Under the pieces are notes generated by a model. The model had not been told where the DNA came from and ran no database searches. It saw only the letters and a list, made by a program, of their open reading frames with translations. 64,000 bases of DNA from Bog-473 sp963788125 (GTDB taxonomy: Bacteria > Actinomycetota > Acidimicrobiia > Acidimicrobiales > RAAP-2). The DNA lies in NCBI GenBank assembly GCA_963788125.1, contig CAWBFN010000002.1, positions 1,240,001 through 1,304,000 of the forward strand, read 5' to 3'. Numbering within the stretch: the stretch's first letter is position 1; each line of letters opens with the position of its first letter. Positions 17,603-25,921 of the stretch are shown one piece after another. The translations under genes were made by a program, and so were the position numbers.

Positions 17603-18210
17603 CGCGGTAGCCCGACGTCATGGGCTCAGGTCTTGTCACGGGCTCAATTCATGCGGTCTCCACGGATTCATCGCCGAGCTGCCATACGTAGCATCCAAGG
17701 CATGAGGCAGATCGAAGTTCCGGGCCACGCGGTGCCCCCAGAGGTGAGACCGTCGGGTGCGATATTCCATTCCCGACCCAGGCCGGGAAGGTCCGCCCGT
17801 CATGTTGGACACCTGGCCCTCGTCCGGCCGGGACTGCACGCCTACCTCTACGCTCCGACCGAGGGGGACAGCGAAGCGGTTCCGCATCCCAGCCAGACCG
17901 GGCATCCCAGCCAAACCGGGCATCCCAGCCAAATGGGAAGCGGTTCGCCGAGCAACGATCCCGGCAGGCCGGCCGAGGCGATGACGGACCGGCCACGAGA
18001 CGGTGATGGCCACTGTTGGGACGGTCACCCCTGCGACCACCCGAACCACGGTGACTACCGCTCCGGTTGCGGCATCATTCACCTCTTCCGCTGATCTCGA
18101 TTCTCGACACGCCGTTAAAGGAGAGGGAAATCCCGCCAGTTCAGCGAGGACGTAGGGCGAAACGGCGTCTAGCCGTGACCGTTTGGCACACCGGTCACGG
18201 AAGCGGGAAC
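17603..18210. other. gap with 18-bp tandem repeats and no clear gene
   Basis: Several overlapping frames are open on both strands, but none shows domain-like sequence. The one clear structure is the triple 18-bp repeat at 17886-17939. Confidence 0.4.
17886..17939. repeat. 18-bp tandem repeat, three copies
   Basis: The unit CATCCCAGCCAGACCGGG occurs at 17886-17903, 17904-17921 and 17922-17939. The second copy has one change and the third has several near its end. The length is a multiple of three, so if translated it would give a six-residue peptide repeat, but no credible gene covers it. Confidence 0.75.
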
Positions 18211-18250
18211 CGCGGGATCGGTCGGCCTCCCTGGGCCGGCCGATCCCGCG
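18211..18250. terminator. strong hairpin, probable terminator
   Basis: A 17-bp stem pairs 18211-18227 with 18234-18250 with a single G-T mismatch and a six-base loop (TCCCTG). It follows the stop of the small minus-strand gene at 18257 by seven bases. No T-run follows, which is common for actinobacterial terminators. Confidence 0.7.
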
Positions 18251-18256
18251 CATTCT

Positions 18257-18415
18257 TCACGTCCCCTTGAGGTTGACCACCTGGTGCAGTTCGTGGACGA
18301 CCTCGACCAGGTCGGCCTGGTCGGCCATGACCCGGGCGCGCTCGGTTTGCAGGCGTCGGGGTGCTCGTCGACCAGCTGCTTGACCATGGCGACTTCCCCT
18401 TGCCCGCCCGGTCAT
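18257..18415 (-). CDS. small helical hypothetical protein (52 aa)
   Basis: A short frame from ATG 18415 to TGA 18257. The C-terminal half, LQTERARVMADQADLVEV followed by VHELHQVVNLKGT, is an amphipathic helix with protein-like codon use. The N-terminal half is Arg/Gly-rich and less convincing, while the adjacent frame gives MVKQLVDEHPDA at the same place, so a frameshift could have altered the N-terminus. The strong hairpin just after the stop supports a real transcription unit. It is divergent from the HxlR remnant. The function is unknown. Confidence 0.4.
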   Translation of the reverse strand: MTGRARGSRHGQAAGRRAPRRLQTERARVMADQADLVEVVHELHQVVNLKGT

Positions 18416-18427
18416 TGCCTCTCGTAG

Positions 18428-18715
18428 CGATTCGGTGGTGGGCTGGAGGGCGTCATCCTGGCGTCGCTTCGTACCGGCCCGGTCGGCTACGTCGAGCTGC
18501 GTCGCGGCGTCGGTGCGCTCACCGATTCGGTGCTTTCTGATCGACTGACCGAATTGGCCGCCGGAGGGCTCATCGAACGGACGGTGACCAACTCCAGACC
18601 GCCCCGGGGGACCTGTGCCCTGACTGCTGCCGGCACCGCCCTGTTTCCCATCCTGCAGGAGCTAGCAGGCTGGGCTGACGAGCATCTTTCCAGTCAGTGT
18701 GGGGAGACCACGTAG
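18428..18715 (+). pseudogene. HxlR-family transcriptional regulator, 5' truncated
   Basis: The frame ending at 18715 encodes most of an HxlR winged helix: GVILASLRTGPVGYVELRRG, LTDSVLSDRLTELAAGGLIE, then the wing and an LTAAGTALFPILQELAGWAD C-terminal helix. A TAG at 18425 lies directly before RFGGGLEGVIL, and the N-terminal Cys-containing segment that normally begins HxlR proteins is not found in frame. No usable start codon with a ribosome binding site precedes the domain. This is a nonsense- or deletion-inactivated regulator, unless initiation is unusual. Confidence 0.6.
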
Positions 18716-18958
18716 CCGGCCTTGACCACGTTCGGCCCCCGACGTCGTTCTCGTCGATGAATCCCACGAGGAACCGAGCCCTGTCCTTTTGACCGTCGGG
18801 ACTTCCAGAAACCGGGGTACTGGCACGAAGGTGTTTTCGGGTGCTGCCTCCCTTGGCCTCCGGCTTGGCATGTACGACACTGTGGATGTGATGGCGCAGG
18901 AGAATGGATAGAGGAGGGTTGACGTTGTGACCGCACGGCCGCAAATGGTCCCGCTCCA

Positions 18959-21454
18959 ATGAGCAAAGGTGTGCGTGCGGTTACGTTGTACCGGTTTCGG
19001 GCAACCCTCCGGCGCCGATGGCCCGCTCTCTTGGCCATCGTTCTCCTGCTTGGCATCGTGGGTGGCCTGGCCATGGGCTCGATCGCTGGTGCTCGGCGCA
19101 CCCAGTCCTCTTTTCCGACCTTCCTGGCCAGCACCAACCCGTCCAACCTCAGTGTCGGCACGGCACTTTACAACCCAGCGATCGGGTTCAACACTGGCTA
19201 CAACGCCAAACTCGTCCACACCATCGCCCAATTACCGCGAGTGAAGCGAGCGGAGAGCTACGTCTCCGTCGGTGCCTCACCCTTAGGTGCGAACGGCCGC
19301 CCTACTCCGGCAGGCGAGAACGCCAACCTCAACGTGCTCGGCAGCGCCAACGGTCTTTTTTTCAATCAAGACAAGGTTACCGTCACCGAGGGCCGGATGG
19401 CCGATCCGACAAAAGCCAACCAAATCGTTATGACCAATGGCGCGGCTGGTGAACTGGGTCTACATGTCGGGCAGAGCGTCCCATGGGGCATCTTCTCCAA
19501 CTCGGCGAACCCCCTGACAGCGACACCGCTGGTCCACATGAAGTTGAACCTCGTGGGAACGGTCGTCCTCGACAACGCCGTAGTCCAAGACGATGTTGAC
19601 GCCGACGCCGCGCAGACGGTGATCCTCACGCCAGCGCTCACGAGTCGGCTCACGGCGTGCTGCTCGGATTTCACGTTTACCTACCTTCAACTCGATCACG
19701 GAAGTAGCGCTGTGCCGACGGTCGAGGGCGAGGTTGAACATGTCATACCACCGGTCCTTCCCTACGATTTCTACGACACGTCCATCGACGTGACCAAGGC
19801 TCAGAACGCAATCAAGCCGGAAGCCATCGCCCTTGCCGTCTTCGGTGGCATCGCCGCTTTGGCTGCGATACTCATCGCCATTCAGTTGATTGGCCGTCAG
19901 CTGCGCTCCATGGCCGAAGAGGAACGCATCCTGCGGTCGATTGGTGCCGACCCAAGAATGACCATGAGCGATGGGATTGCCGGGATCATCGCTGCAGTGG
20001 TGATCGGTGCCCTCGTGGGCGGGGCAGTGGCGGTAGCTCTGTCACCGTTGACTCCACTCGGTCCGGCCCGCCCGTTCTATCCCTATCCGGGGATCGCGTT
20101 CGACTGGACCGTGCTCGGGTTCGGAATGCTCGTACTCGTGGTGGTGCTGAGTACCGTGGCCGTCACGCTCGCTGTGCGGGTGGCACCCCACCGCGCCGGA
20201 GGGAACCTCCAGAGGGTCCGTCGAGAGTCGAGAGCGGCCACGTTGGCATCATCGTCTGGGCTACCCGTGGCAGCAGTGACCGGAATTCGCTTCGCCCTCG
20301 AACCAGACGCCGAAGCCTCCGCGACACCGGTCCGCTCCGCGATCCTCGGTGCGACTCTCGCCATGGTCGTGGTCATTGCGACCGTCATATTCGCCTCCAG
20401 CATCGACGCCTTGGTGTCGCACCCCGCCCTCTACGGATGGAACTGGACCTACGAACTGGACGGCGGGGGCGGCCCCGGCGACATTCCCGCGCACCAATCC
20501 GACGTCCTCCTGCAGCATGACACGCAGGTGGCAGCGTGGTCCGGGTACTACTTTGGCAACCTCGAGATCGACGGAATCACCGTTCCCGTCCTCGGTGGCA
20601 CCCCGGGGGCGCCGGTCGCACCCCCCATCTTGGCTGGGCACGGGTTCGACGGCCCCGGCCAGATCGTCCTCGGTCCGGGCACCTTGGCACTACTCCACAA
20701 GGCAGTCGGCGACGAGGTCACCGTGAGCTATGGATCAACGGGGAAAAGGCGGCTCCAGGTCGTCGGCACCGCCACCATGCCGGCGACTGGGGTCGGGGGC
20801 GTGACCGGTCACCCGTCGATGGGCACAGGGGCACTCGTGTCGTACAAGCTTCTTCCCGCCTCTGTGCGCAACCAGTTCGGCAACACGCCGACAGGTCCCA
20901 ACGCCATTTTTCTGCGGCTGCGGAGCGGTGCAGACCCTGATGCCTCGCGCCTCTCGCTGGACCGCATCGCCAAGGCCTTGACTCTGCCGACGAACTATGG
21001 AGTGACCGTCGTGGGCGTCCAGCGACCGGCGGAGATCGTGAACTATCGTTCCACGGGCTCGACGCCGGCCTACCTCAGTTTGGGACTGGCCGTCGGCGCA
21101 GTAAGCGCGCTCGGGCTCACTCTCGTCGCTTCAATTCGTCGTCGGCGACGTGACCTTGCCCTGTTGAAGACCTTTGGCTTCACGCGCCGTCAACTCGCGG
21201 CCACGGTGGCCTGGCAATCGAGTATTGCCGTCCTCATCGGCACAGTGATTGGTGTCCCCCTCGGGATTGTCGCCGGCCGCCTCGCCTGGGATCTCTTTGC
21301 TGGCGCGATTTATGCCGTACCGCACCCGAGCGTGCCAGCGCTCACGGTTGTTCTCATCGCGGTCGGCGCCCTCATACTCGCCAATCTCGTCGCCGCGGTT
21401 CCCGCGCGGATCGCGGCACGGACCCCGACGGCACTCGTTCTGCGAGCCGAGTAG
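18959..21454 (+). CDS. FtsX-like permease family membrane protein
   Basis: An 831-residue ABC-type permease of the MacB/FtsX class. Transmembrane segments are visible near residues 22-42 (ALLAIVLLLGIVGGLAMG), 288-310, 340-365, 385-410, 460-482, 700-725, 755-775 and 790-815. Two FtsX domains flank large extracytoplasmic regions. The sequence between Cys pairs (TACCSDFTF region) is extracellular. Such permeases normally pair with a LolD/MacB-type ATPase, and none is encoded next to it. It may use an ATPase in trans or act in lipoprotein or peptide export. Start ATG 18959 lacks a good Shine-Dalgarno sequence. Confidence 0.9.
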   Translation: MSKGVRAVTLYRFRATLRRRWPALLAIVLLLGIVGGLAMGSIAGARRTQSSFPTFLASTNPSNLSVGTALYNPAIGFNTGYNAKLVHTIAQLPRVKRAESYVSVGASPLGANGRPTPAGENANLNVLGSANGLFFNQDKVTVTEGRMADPTKANQIVMTNGAAGELGLHVGQSVPWGIFSNSANPLTATPLVHMKLNLVGTVVLDNAVVQDDVDADAAQTVILTPALTSRLTACCSDFTFTYLQLDHGSSAVPTVEGEVEHVIPPVLPYDFYDTSIDVTKAQNAIKPEAIALAVFGGIAALAAILIAIQLIGRQLRSMAEEERILRSIGADPRMTMSDGIAGIIAAVVIGALVGGAVAVALSPLTPLGPARPFYPYPGIAFDWTVLGFGMLVLVVVLSTVAVTLAVRVAPHRAGGNLQRVRRESRAATLASSSGLPVAAVTGIRFALEPDAEASATPVRSAILGATLAMVVVIATVIFASSIDALVSHPALYGWNWTYELDGGGGPGDIPAHQSDVLLQHDTQVAAWSGYYFGNLEIDGITVPVLGGTPGAPVAPPILAGHGFDGPGQIVLGPGTLALLHKAVGDEVTVSYGSTGKRRLQVVGTATMPATGVGGVTGHPSMGTGALVSYKLLPASVRNQFGNTPTGPNAIFLRLRSGADPDASRLSLDRIAKALTLPTNYGVTVVGVQRPAEIVNYRSTGSTPAYLSLGLAVGAVSALGLTLVASIRRRRRDLALLKTFGFTRRQLAATVAWQSSIAVLIGTVIGVPLGIVAGRLAWDLFAGAIYAVPHPSVPALTVVLIAVGALILANLVAAVPARIAARTPTALVLRAE

Positions 21455-21520
21455 AGGTCTACCCTTCTTCAGGCTGCCGAAGAACCACCTGAGTAGCCCA
21501 GTTCGAGTGGGCATGACTGC

Positions 21521-21895
21521 TCAGGCGCCTGTGTTTTCATACTCCTCGACCCGTGCCTGCATCAGCGCCTTCAGAAGCTCGACCGGCAGCTCGCGGTCGT
21601 AGGGGAGCTTGATGAAGCCCTCACCGGCCCCGTAACCGGCGGCCTCAACCGCGGCCTTCTGGGCGGCGAAGAACGGTGGCGAGAACCGCAGCGAGCAGTG
21701 ATTTTTGAAGTTCTGAAGCATCCATAGGTTCGTATTCTCGCCTCGGACGTACACCGGTAGGTTCCACTTCAGTTCCTCCCGCGCTTCCGAGTCGGCGTCA
21801 ATGCTCAACGCCCTGAGCGTCTCGAGGTGCGGCCGCTGGACATCGTTCAGTTGTGCGAAGTAGTCATCGACGCTTTCCCGCTTGGGCATCGGCAC
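21521..21895 (-). CDS. DUF1801 (YdhG-like) domain protein
   Basis: A 124-residue protein with the DUF1801 pattern: ESVDDYFAQLNDVQRPHLET at the N-terminus, the ELKWNLPVYVRGENT strand with its conserved W-x-x-P-x-Y, NFKNHCSLRF, and the C-terminal YDRELPVELLKALMQARVEE. Proteins of this class are small alpha/beta folds related to phosphate- or iron-metabolism frataxin-like domains, with no firm activity. It is convergent with the FtsX gene. ATG at 21895. Confidence 0.85.
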   Translation of the reverse strand: MPMPKRESVDDYFAQLNDVQRPHLETLRALSIDADSEAREELKWNLPVYVRGENTNLWMLQNFKNHCSLRFSPPFFAAQKAAVEAAGYGAGEGFIKLPYDRELPVELLKALMQARVEEYENTGA

Positions 21896-22088
21896 ACCGT
21901 CAGCGTACCCCTTTGCCAGGCACGCTCGGCAAAAAATCGTGGGTGACCGGCTTCCTCGATTCGGTCACGAGCAGTAGGTCGAATTACGCGATTCGGCAAA
22001 TCCCGGCAACCGCCTCCTTCGTAGATCTCTCTGAGCGCTCACTCGACCACCCTGTTCGTAACCCCCGAAGGCCCAAAGGAGTCAGCCC

Positions 22089-22598
22089 ATGCAAGTGGAA
22101 TGGATGACACACCCGTCGTCCGCACAGCGCCTAAAAAGCTTCGTACTCAGCGATGACACCCAGACGAAGGTCCCGCTTCTCGTCCTCGGTGCTGGTCTTG
22201 CGCTGGCCGTTGCGGTGATCCACCTGCAAGACCAGGGCGGTCTGTTGGGAGATCAGTCGCCCACATGGTTGAAGTACGGCTACCACATGATTGAGATCAG
22301 CAGCACGATAAGCGCTGCACTCATCATTCGCGGAAAGATTTTGGGCTGGCCGCTTGGACTGGCGTCGACCATCGGACCCATGGCCGGCTACATCCTGTCG
22401 CGCACTGTGGGCGTGCCCGGTGACCCAGGTGACATTGGTAATTGGGGCTACCTCCTCGGAACCGTCAGCCTCATCGTGGAAGGAAGCTTCATCGTCCTAG
22501 CCGTAACCTGCCTCACGAGGATATGGAAAGTTCGGCAGCCCGAGCGGTGGAACGAGGAGCGTCCGTCGCGCGCCCTCCAGCTCAGCGGATCGAATTGA
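22089..22598 (+). CDS. four-helix membrane protein of unknown function
   Basis: A 169-residue integral membrane protein with hydrophobic segments near 29-46, 65-82, 88-108 and 120-143. ATG 22089 is preceded by AAAGGAG at the right spacing. The sequence has TWLKYGYHMIEISSTISAAL and a Gly/Pro-rich loop RTVGVPGDPGDIGNWGY, a pattern seen in small actinobacterial membrane proteins annotated as hypothetical. Another membrane protein gene follows 167 bases later in the same direction, so they may be co-expressed. Confidence 0.75.
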   Translation: MQVEWMTHPSSAQRLKSFVLSDDTQTKVPLLVLGAGLALAVAVIHLQDQGGLLGDQSPTWLKYGYHMIEISSTISAALIIRGKILGWPLGLASTIGPMAGYILSRTVGVPGDPGDIGNWGYLLGTVSLIVEGSFIVLAVTCLTRIWKVRQPERWNEERPSRALQLSGSN

Positions 22599-22765
22599 CT
22601 GTCACGTCGGCATTAGCGAGAAGCTCTACCATCACAACGTGCCGCCACCTCGGTACGACGAGCGGAACGGAGGTTCTTCTTTTCTTCGCAATAGTGCCAA
22701 CACCACCTACTCGCCGAGAGGCACCCTCCTGGCCATGGCATTCACCGTCGAATCAAATTAGAACC

Positions 22766-23314
22766 ATGGCGAGTCGACACGATTGGGTGAAAATGCGGCG
22801 GCCGTGGACCACCGCGACCGCGGTCCTGACTGCGGCGCATCACGGATTCGAGTTGTCCAGTGGGGTTGGACTCGTTCTGCAGCCTGAGCTCGGGCTCGGG
22901 TTTGCAGGCGCACTCTGGGGAACGGTCATCCCGGCGTGGGTCCGCCTCGCTACGAAACGTGATGACACGAGATGGGACCCCCTCCTCGCGGCCTGGTCCG
23001 GGGCGTCCCTGGCAGGCGTGGTCGTCCATTTCAGCCTTTGGCCCTGGCGGCACAACAAGCTGGGAATACCAGTTCTCACCGAGGCGGAGGGACTTTCATC
23101 CTCAAGTCTTCCCGCTTACAACGCGCTGCTCTATACCTGGGCCGCGGCCTCCACCCTTTCGATCATGCGCGAAGTTCGTCCTGGAGCCCGGCGTTGGGCC
23201 CTGGCCGGGCTCGCCACTGGGCCGTTGTTGCGGGGGTCGGCCCAGCACCATTTCTCGTGGCTGAAACAGGAGGCCCTCATGAATCCGGCGTGGTGGAATC
23301 GCGGCGCATCCTGA
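22766..23314 (+). CDS. hypothetical membrane protein
   Basis: A 182-residue protein with about four hydrophobic segments (AHHGFELSSGVGLVLQP region, LGFAGALWGTVIPAW, LLAAWSGASLAGVVVHFSLW, YTWAAASTLSIM). ATG 22766 is chosen because the open frame upstream of it overlaps the previous gene and has no protein-like character. No strong Shine-Dalgarno sequence is visible. The mix of Trp and His in the loops resembles small membrane proteins of unknown role. It ends shortly before a PPOX-type oxidase gene in the same orientation. Confidence 0.65.
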   Translation: MASRHDWVKMRRPWTTATAVLTAAHHGFELSSGVGLVLQPELGLGFAGALWGTVIPAWVRLATKRDDTRWDPLLAAWSGASLAGVVVHFSLWPWRHNKLGIPVLTEAEGLSSSSLPAYNALLYTWAAASTLSIMREVRPGARRWALAGLATGPLLRGSAQHHFSWLKQEALMNPAWWNRGAS

Positions 23315-23457
23315 GTCAAAACATGGCGACGACCTCGTCATCATGGCGGTCACCCATCCGGAATCTCCGGGGCAGGCGCGAGAATGGGATTTCAGCGCCA
23401 TACCGCCATCGGCGGCGCGTGCCCGCATGTTGGTCGGCGAATGAACGGAGCAGTACC

Positions 23458-23973
23458 ATGACTGAACCAGAACCGGTGACCAAGCTGAGTGCCTTCAGCA
23501 GTCCGAATGCGACACCGACCGAGTGGTCGCAGGCGCGAGATGCGTTGGTGGGCGCTGAGGTGTACTGGCTTTCGACGGTTCGACCTGACGGCCGCCCCCA
23601 TGTCACGCCTCTGTTGGCTGTCTGGCTCAAGGGTGCCCTGTACTTCTGCACTGGTCCAGACGAACGAAAAGCGAAGAACCTGTCAGAAAACCATCATTGC
23701 GTCCTCACGACGGGGCATAGCACCCTCGACGGCCTCGATCTCGTGATCGAAGGATCCGCCGAAATCGTGACCGGCCACGCTGAGCGTGGACATGTCGCCA
23801 ACACCTACGAGTCGAAATACGGATCGCATTTCGCCGCACCAGATGGAACGTGGTCCGGCCTAGGGGACGCAATCCGACGAGCAGAGGTTCTGGTCTATCG
23901 AGTAGCACCCGAGACAGGCTTCGGATTTGGCAAAGGGGGGAGGTTCAGCCAAACACGTTGGAGCTTTTCCTAG
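23458..23973 (+). CDS. pyridoxamine 5'-phosphate oxidase-like flavin/F420 protein
   Basis: A 171-residue split-barrel protein. The strand VYWLSTVRPDGRPHVTPLLA (residues about 36-55) is the typical opening of PPOX-class flavin or F420 binding proteins, followed by ALYFCTGPDERKAKNL and a LVIEGSAEIV strand. ATG 23458 has CGGAG upstream. Family members reduce or oxidise small molecules with FMN or F420, and the particular substrate cannot be told. The C-terminal GFGKGGRFSQTRW closes the barrel as in general-stress-type members. Confidence 0.88.
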   Translation: MTEPEPVTKLSAFSSPNATPTEWSQARDALVGAEVYWLSTVRPDGRPHVTPLLAVWLKGALYFCTGPDERKAKNLSENHHCVLTTGHSTLDGLDLVIEGSAEIVTGHAERGHVANTYESKYGSHFAAPDGTWSGLGDAIRRAEVLVYRVAPETGFGFGKGGRFSQTRWSFS

Positions 23974-24151
23974 TTCCCCCGCCCACTTCGTTGCCGGACT
24001 CGGGTGCAGCCATGCGAGCATCATGGGGACGGTCTCAGACGTTCGGAGGCAGCCCCAACCACCCCCCCACTCGTACTCGTCAGCTTCGGCGAAATATGGC
24101 AAGCTCGCGCCGAGACCCGCTGGGAGCAGTACCCAATCGACAGGAGGCGAT

Positions 24152-24622
24152 GTGACGACCGCTGCTGACTCCAATGACATTTCATCACTTCCCCAGGCTG
24201 ACCAAGATGCCATCGGTGCAACCCTGATCTCGCTCATGACCGGATTCCGGGAGCGGGACGCGGACAAGCTCGTCGGTATTTACACGTCGGATGCCGATTG
24301 GGTGAACGCTTTTGGCTCCGTGAAAAAGGGCGGTGACGACATCGTGCAGTATCTCCGCGGCCTCTTCTCAGATGACAATTTCAATGCTGGAACACTGAAG
24401 GCTCCTCCTGAGACTGCCATTCGGGTGCTCACACCCGATGTGGTGCTCGTGTCCGCCCATTTGCAGGTGGAAGGGCAGAAGCTCGTTGGAGGTGGGGAAA
24501 TCGAGGTGCGGGACAACCACTCTCTGCGGGTACTCCAACGACAGTACGACGGGTCATGGCTGATCGTCTCGGAGATGTACAACGATGCCAATCGGGAACA
24601 AACGTACGAAGGGCACGCCTAA
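24152..24622 (+). CDS. SgcJ/EcaC-type NTF2-like protein
   Basis: A 156-residue NTF2-fold protein with the helical N-terminus DAIGATLISLMTGFRERDAD, then LVGIYTSDADWVNAFGSVKKG as in the SgcJ/EcaC family, and C-terminal strands that include HSLRVLQRQYDGSWLIVSEM. GTG 24152 is chosen because AGGAGG lies at 24142-24147. These proteins bind small hydrophobic ligands, and some act as isomerases or cyclases. No catalytic role can be assigned. A 14-bp palindrome and an 82-residue acidic protein gene follow. Confidence 0.8.
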   Translation: MTTAADSNDISSLPQADQDAIGATLISLMTGFRERDADKLVGIYTSDADWVNAFGSVKKGGDDIVQYLRGLFSDDNFNAGTLKAPPETAIRVLTPDVVLVSAHLQVEGQKLVGGGEIEVRDNHSLRVLQRQYDGSWLIVSEMYNDANREQTYEGHA

Positions 24623-24670
24623 CCGGAGCCTTGTTCCTGGCACGCCTCCGCATACCAAGATCCGCCCTTT

Positions 24671-24720
24671 TGTGGCGCGCCACACACCCCTCGCCTCTAA
24701 CCTCTTTCAGTAAGGAGGCG
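24671..24720. promoter_or_regulatory. 14-bp palindrome and a Shine-Dalgarno-sequestering hairpin
   Basis: TGTGGCGCGCCACA at 24671-24684 is a perfect palindrome. Downstream, CGCCTC (24692-24697) can pair with GAGGCG (24715-24720), which includes the Shine-Dalgarno AAGGAGG of the next gene. The first element could be a terminator of the preceding gene or an operator. The second could limit translation of the small gene at 24724. Confidence 0.4.
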
Positions 24721-24723
24721 ACT

Positions 24724-24972
24724 ATGGAAGACGTGACCGAGCTGATCGCCAAGGTAAGTCAGGAGCTAGGTTCCGACGCCTCGGATGAGGAGATCAGCCA
24801 GAAGGTGCTCGAGAGCATTGAGGAACTGCCGGATTCGGATCGAGCGCAGGTACTGGAACAACTGGTCAAGGGGGTGAGTTCGGGCCAGCTTCACCATCTC
24901 GACGCGGAAGTGGATCCTGACCGCCAAGCAGACGGCGGTACGAGCACGCCCCATTCCGAATCTGCTCCATAA
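24724..24972 (+). CDS. small acidic hypothetical protein (82 aa)
   Basis: An 82-residue, strongly acidic, mostly helical protein. The first 60 residues (MEDVTELIAKVSQELG, then SDEEISQKVLESIEELPD) predict two or three amphipathic helices and the tail is polar and unstructured. ATG 24724 has the near-ideal AAGGAGG seven bases upstream, which strongly supports expression. Nothing identifies the function. Its position after an NTF2-like gene and an SD-occluding hairpin suggests it is separately regulated. Confidence 0.65.
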   Translation: MEDVTELIAKVSQELGSDASDEEISQKVLESIEELPDSDRAQVLEQLVKGVSSGQLHHLDAEVDPDRQADGGTSTPHSESAP

Positions 24973-25051
24973 TCAGTCGTCGGCGGTCTGGATAGGTGTG
25001 GTTGGCAGTTCCGCGGCGCCGCCGTCGCATCGCACACGGTTTGGCAAGACC

Positions 25052-25540
25052 TCAGCGGATGGGACCGCCAAAGCGGACCACGTTGCCGTCAGGGTCGGTG
25101 GTGGAGCCCTCCCGCTTCCCATGGTCCTCGTCCCGCGGGCCGTCCACCTCCACACCCGCCTCTCGCCACTCCTCGGCGACCCGGTCGGCGTCAGTGCAGT
25201 GGATGTAGAGAACACCGTGACCCGGAAGTTCGTCTCCGGCCGCTTGGGCAAGGTGGATGGTGAGGTCCCGATCCCGGCGAGCGAAGGCATAGGTGTCATC
25301 GTGAACCGACACGGCGAAGCCCAGACGCTCGAACCACGCGACCGAGCGAGCCACATCGGCGACCTTGAAGATTGGCTCGAACGACGTGACCAACCACTTC
25401 CCCGTCATGAGCTGCAGTTGGCCGTCTCGCTGTCCATTTAGCCCGGCGAGGCAGTTGTGGCAGATTGGCAGGTCGGGATGCGAGCGCAATCTGACCCACC
25501 AATCCACTGGCGTCGAACAGCAAGCGCACACCACGGTCAT
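25052..25540 (-). CDS. VOC-superfamily protein with N-terminal zinc-ribbon-like segment
   Basis: A 162-residue protein in two parts. Residues 1-40 contain CACCSTPVDWW and LPICHNCL, two CxxC pairs (Cys5/Cys8-like and Cys27/Cys30) spaced as in a small zinc ribbon. Residues about 50-160 are a glyoxalase/bleomycin-resistance VOC module, with DVARSVAWFERLGFAVSVHD, an LYIHCTDADRVAEEW helix and the late DPDGNVVRFGG strand. VOC proteins of this type are resistance binders or metal-dependent lyases, and the His/Glu set for metal is incomplete by eye. The fused ribbon is unusual. Confidence 0.8.
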   Translation of the reverse strand: MTVVCACCSTPVDWWVRLRSHPDLPICHNCLAGLNGQRDGQLQLMTGKWLVTSFEPIFKVADVARSVAWFERLGFAVSVHDDTYAFARRDRDLTIHLAQAAGDELPGHGVLYIHCTDADRVAEEWREAGVEVDGPRDEDHGKREGSTTDPDGNVVRFGGPIR

Positions 25541-25921
25541 AGCGGTAATGGTAGACGGACGGATGGCCGATCAATGTTGCGATGCCCCCCATGGATGGTC
25601 ATCGCAAACACGCCGGGACCCACTCGAAGAGGGTGTTGGTTGTCCTGATCCAACCTACTCTGGCGTATGCAAGGCAGAGAAACGTGTTGGGATCATCTCG
25701 TAATCCGACATGGAAGTCCTACTTCTATCCGGGCCGGATAGGCAGAACCTGTCAGGAAACCCTTGACTCGGATGGAATAACCGGGACCGAGACCCTGCGA
25801 GTGTCAGATCCAACGGGCCAGTTCCATTCGAACTGTCGGGCCTGGTTGCACATTTGACCTCGCGCACTGGTTGAAGATCCCCTGCTCCAGTTCGCTGCAC
25901 CGTGGCCCACGTCCGGATCTC
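25541..25921. other. gap without a recognised gene
   Basis: About 380 bases between two minus-strand genes. Short frames exist, but none has a start with a ribosome binding site together with protein-like sequence. The region should include the promoter of the VOC gene. Confidence 0.4.
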
